8,186 nt of DNA from Actinomycetota bacterium. GTDB lineage: Bacteria; Actinomycetota; Actinomycetes; Nanopelagicales; Nanopelagicaceae. How positions within the stretch are numbered: the first letter of the stretch is position 1; the number at the start of each line of letters is the position of its first letter. The translations under genes and the position numbers were made by a program. The notes under the pieces are model-generated. The model did not search any database and was not told where the DNA came from. It was given only the letters and a program-made list of their open reading frames with translations. This document shows positions 6,935 through 8,186 of this stretch, one piece after another. Location of the stretch: contig WLDZ01000038.1 of assembly GCA_009704515.1 (NCBI GenBank), positions 1-8,186 on the forward strand, in the 5' to 3' direction.

Positions 6935-6939
6935 GTGAA
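6911..6939 (-). promoter_or_regulatory. Candidate promoter for the DUF1800-DUF1501 operon
   Basis: On the minus strand, TTCACA (6939-6934; five of six matches to TTGACA) is followed by a 17-base spacer and TATCTT (6916-6911; four of six matches to TATAAT). The predicted leader is about 27 bases. The -35 hexamer lies on the pyrE start codon at 6935-6937, so the two divergent genes may share or compete for this DNA. The -10 is only moderate. Confidence 0.4.
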
Positions 6940-7474
6940 TATGAGCGCATATAACGAACTACGTGAACAGATCAAAAGCAAGGCCGTTGTTCATGGAAAA
7001 GTCATACTCTCTTCAGGCAAAGAGGCCGATTATTATGTTGACTTACGCCGCATCACACTAGATCACGAAGCGGCACCACTAGTTGGCGAAGTCATGTTAG
7101 AGCTGACCAAAAATTTAGATTTTGATGCTGTTGGTGGTTTAACACTAGGCGCAGACCCTGTTGCTACAGCGATGATGCATGTAGCCGCCAGTAAGGGGCG
7201 CAAGCTAGATTCTTTTGTAGTGCGTAAAGAGGGTAAAGCACACGGACTTCAGCGCCGAATCGAAGGCCCAGATGTTGCAGGCAAGCGCGTATTAGCGGTT
7301 GAAGATACTTCAACAACAGGTGGATCAGTTCTTACTGCGGTAGAAGCGCTAAAGGAAGCTGGAGCAATTGTTGTCGGCGTTGCTGTAATCGTTGAACGCG
7401 GTGCTGAGAAAGCAATAAAAGACGCTGGTTATGAGTACTTTGCTGCTTACTCTCTAGCGGATCTCGGTCTGTAA
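6935..7474 (+). CDS. pyrE: Orotate phosphoribosyltransferase
   Basis: PyrE converts orotate and PRPP to orotidine 5'-monophosphate, the fifth step of de novo pyrimidine synthesis, in the cytosol as a dimer. The 179-residue protein has LSSGKEADYYVDLRR (25-39), the flexible catalytic loop RKEGKAHG (97-104) and the PRPP-binding signature VLAVEDTSTTGGS (119-131). Length and sequence fit the actinobacterial type. Two starts are possible: GTG 6935 lies six bases after GGGAG, while ATG 6941 lies 12 bases after it, so GTG is preferred though the difference is only two residues. An out-of-frame ATG followed directly by TGA (6933-6938) overlaps the GTG start. No other pyr gene is adjacent, so it is probably transcribed alone. 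It converges on dedA with a one-base gap. Confidence 0.97.
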   Translation: MNMSAYNELREQIKSKAVVHGKVILSSGKEADYYVDLRRITLDHEAAPLVGEVMLELTKNLDFDAVGGLTLGADPVATAMMHVAASKGRKLDSFVVRKEGKAHGLQRRIEGPDVAGKRVLAVEDTSTTGGSVLTAVEALKEAGAIVVGVAVIVERGAEKAIKDAGYEYFAAYSLADLGL

Positions 7475-7498
7475 TTTAAGACTTTGATCGCTTAAATT
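7473..7498. terminator. AT-rich hairpin at the pyrE/dedA convergent ends
   Basis: AATTTAAG (7473-7480) and CTTAAATT (7491-7498) are perfect 8-bp inverted arms around a 10-base loop, located exactly where the two convergent genes stop. Position suggests a shared bidirectional 3' end signal. The stem is AT-rich and there is no real T-tract, so classical intrinsic termination is doubtful. The right arm lies within dedA coding sequence. Confidence 0.3.
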
Positions 7499-8126
7499 TA
7501 CGTTCGCGATACACCTCATAGACAACTGGAATTAAAGTCAACCAGAGCGCCATACCAACTAATGGCAATAAATAACCATTAACTTCGCCATCTGCTCTAT
7601 TTCCTAAGAAATATCCCAGTCCTACGATTCCTTGTGTCCAAATCAAACCGCTAAAGATATTCCAGAATAAGAATTTCTTTGCAGGGTAACCAATGGTTCC
7701 AATAATTGGGTTAATCAAAGTTCGCGCAAATGGGGTAAAGCGAGAGATAAATACCGTTTTACCCACGCCATATCTCAAAATCCACTTCTCGGTACTTTCT
7801 ACGCGTGCGCGAGTAAAGAAACGCCCGTCAGGCCTATCAAATAACTTAGGTCCAAACTTAGCTCCAAATAAATAACCAACCTGAGATCCAAGTATTGCCG
7901 CTAAACCAGTGCCAATAAAGAGTGGAACTGGTGAAAGAGCTGCTCCACCCAGAAGTTTTTCACCAACTGCAGATGCCGCAACACCTGCTGCAAAGAGAAG
8001 TGAATCACCCGGAAATGCCATTCCAATTAATAAACCAGTCTCAGCAAAGATAATCAGAATGACTCCGATTAGCCCAAGATCACCCACAATTGACTCGGGA
8101 GATAAGAGCGACTTAACAAATTCCAT
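7476..8126 (-). CDS. DedA family membrane protein
   Basis: The 216-residue polytopic inner-membrane protein belongs to the DedA (SNARE-associated/VTT) family. Members are linked to membrane-lipid flipping, cell envelope integrity and proton-dependent transport; the substrate of this one is unknown. Conserved charged residues are present with family spacing: E29 and D41 in FAETGLLIGMAFPGDS, twelve apart, and R129 and R135 in SRFTPFAR, six apart, matching the essential pairs known from E. coli YqjA. A GSQVGYLFGAKFG segment lies at 80-92. Hydrophobic stretches occur at about 17-37, 68-89, 152-176 and 184-205, followed by a basic C-terminus (KFKRSKS) likely in the cytoplasm. No Shine-Dalgarno precedes ATG 8126, but a -10-like TATCCT is placed for leaderless transcription. 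The protein appears complete. Confidence 0.93.
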   Translation of the reverse strand: MEFVKSLLSPESIVGDLGLIGVILIIFAETGLLIGMAFPGDSLLFAAGVAASAVGEKLLGGAALSPVPLFIGTGLAAILGSQVGYLFGAKFGPKLFDRPDGRFFTRARVESTEKWILRYGVGKTVFISRFTPFARTLINPIIGTIGYPAKKFLFWNIFSGLIWTQGIVGLGYFLGNRADGEVNGYLLPLVGMALWLTLIPVVYEVYRERKFKRSKS

Positions 8127-8132
8127 ATGATG

Positions 8133-8138
8133 AGGATA
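8133..8138 (-). promoter_or_regulatory. Candidate -10 for a leaderless dedA transcript
   Basis: On the minus strand TATCCT is followed by exactly six bases (CATCAT) and then the dedA ATG. That would place transcription start on the A of ATG. It fits the TAnnnT -10 pattern of leaderless actinobacterial genes and agrees with the absence of a Shine-Dalgarno. No convincing -35 is visible. Confidence 0.35.
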
Positions 8139-8149
8139 AGGTACGCGCC

Positions 8150-8186
8150 ATGGAATTCCCCGCCTCTGAGAAACTCATACCATTGA
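8150..8186 (+). CDS. Possible 5' end of a further gene (partial)
   Basis: An open frame starts at ATG 8150 and runs off the end of the window, reading MEFPASEKLIPL. AAGGT (8138-8142) lies about eight bases upstream and could serve as a ribosome binding site, and a gene divergent from dedA would be reasonable here. Twelve residues are too few to name a family, and chance cannot be excluded. A competing frame from ATG 8127 ends at TGA 8184-8186 after 19 codons and looks less likely. Confidence 0.3.
   Translation, partial: MEFPASEKLIPL

Noticed and set aside
8127..8186. Nineteen-codon plus-strand frame from ATG 8127 to TGA 8184
   Set aside because: It abuts the dedA start, has no ribosome binding site, overlaps the better-placed ATG 8150 frame, and resembles no known peptide.

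Overview
The window looks like a compact, moderate-to-low-GC actinobacterial chromosome segment. The evidence is a dnaK-grpE-dnaJ-hspR operon with a HAIR-type (HspR) operator upstream of dnaK, a DciA/DUF721 protein ending in the actinobacterial signature GRGPRDTYG, and an actinobacterial-type 179-residue PyrE. Hand-counted GC is about 46% in sampled dnaK lines and 35-40% in sampled DUF1501/DUF1800/dedA lines. Gaps are very short and several genes overlap. Together this suggests a streamlined lineage such as freshwater acI/Nanopelagicales, but that placement is inference.

Layout, left to right. Bases 1-27 hold the last codons of an upstream gene and a strong ribosome binding site. dciA (28-480, +) encodes a putative replicative-helicase loader. 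Bases 481-645 are the heat-shock control region, with a palindromic HAIR operator and a weaker second copy. Next come dnaK (646-2472), grpE (2511-3023), dnaJ (3036-3956) and hspR (3953-4354), all +. These are the complete Hsp70 chaperone machine plus the repressor that should shut the operon off when free DnaK is available. A two-gene operon on the minus strand follows: DUF1800 (6877 to 5567) and then a Tat-signal-bearing DUF1501 protein (5567 to 4329), joined by a TAATG overlap. A 57-base divergent spacer separates DUF1800 from pyrE (6935-7474, +), which makes OMP for pyrimidine synthesis. A DedA-family membrane protein (8126 to 7476, minus) converges on pyrE with a 1-base gap. The window ends with what may be the first codons of another plus-strand gene.

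Most of this is core housekeeping. I do not see a clearly new multi-gene system, mobile element, CRISPR array, tRNA or rRNA. The points most worth a second look are: (1) the DUF1800-DUF1501 pair, of unknown function, where only one partner carries an export signal; (2) dciA next to dnaK instead of gyrB, with a clear GC step at that junction; (3) an operon DnaJ with no cysteine and so no zinc finger; (4) a two-copy HAIR-like operator; and (5) overlapping regulatory and coding signals at the gene borders.
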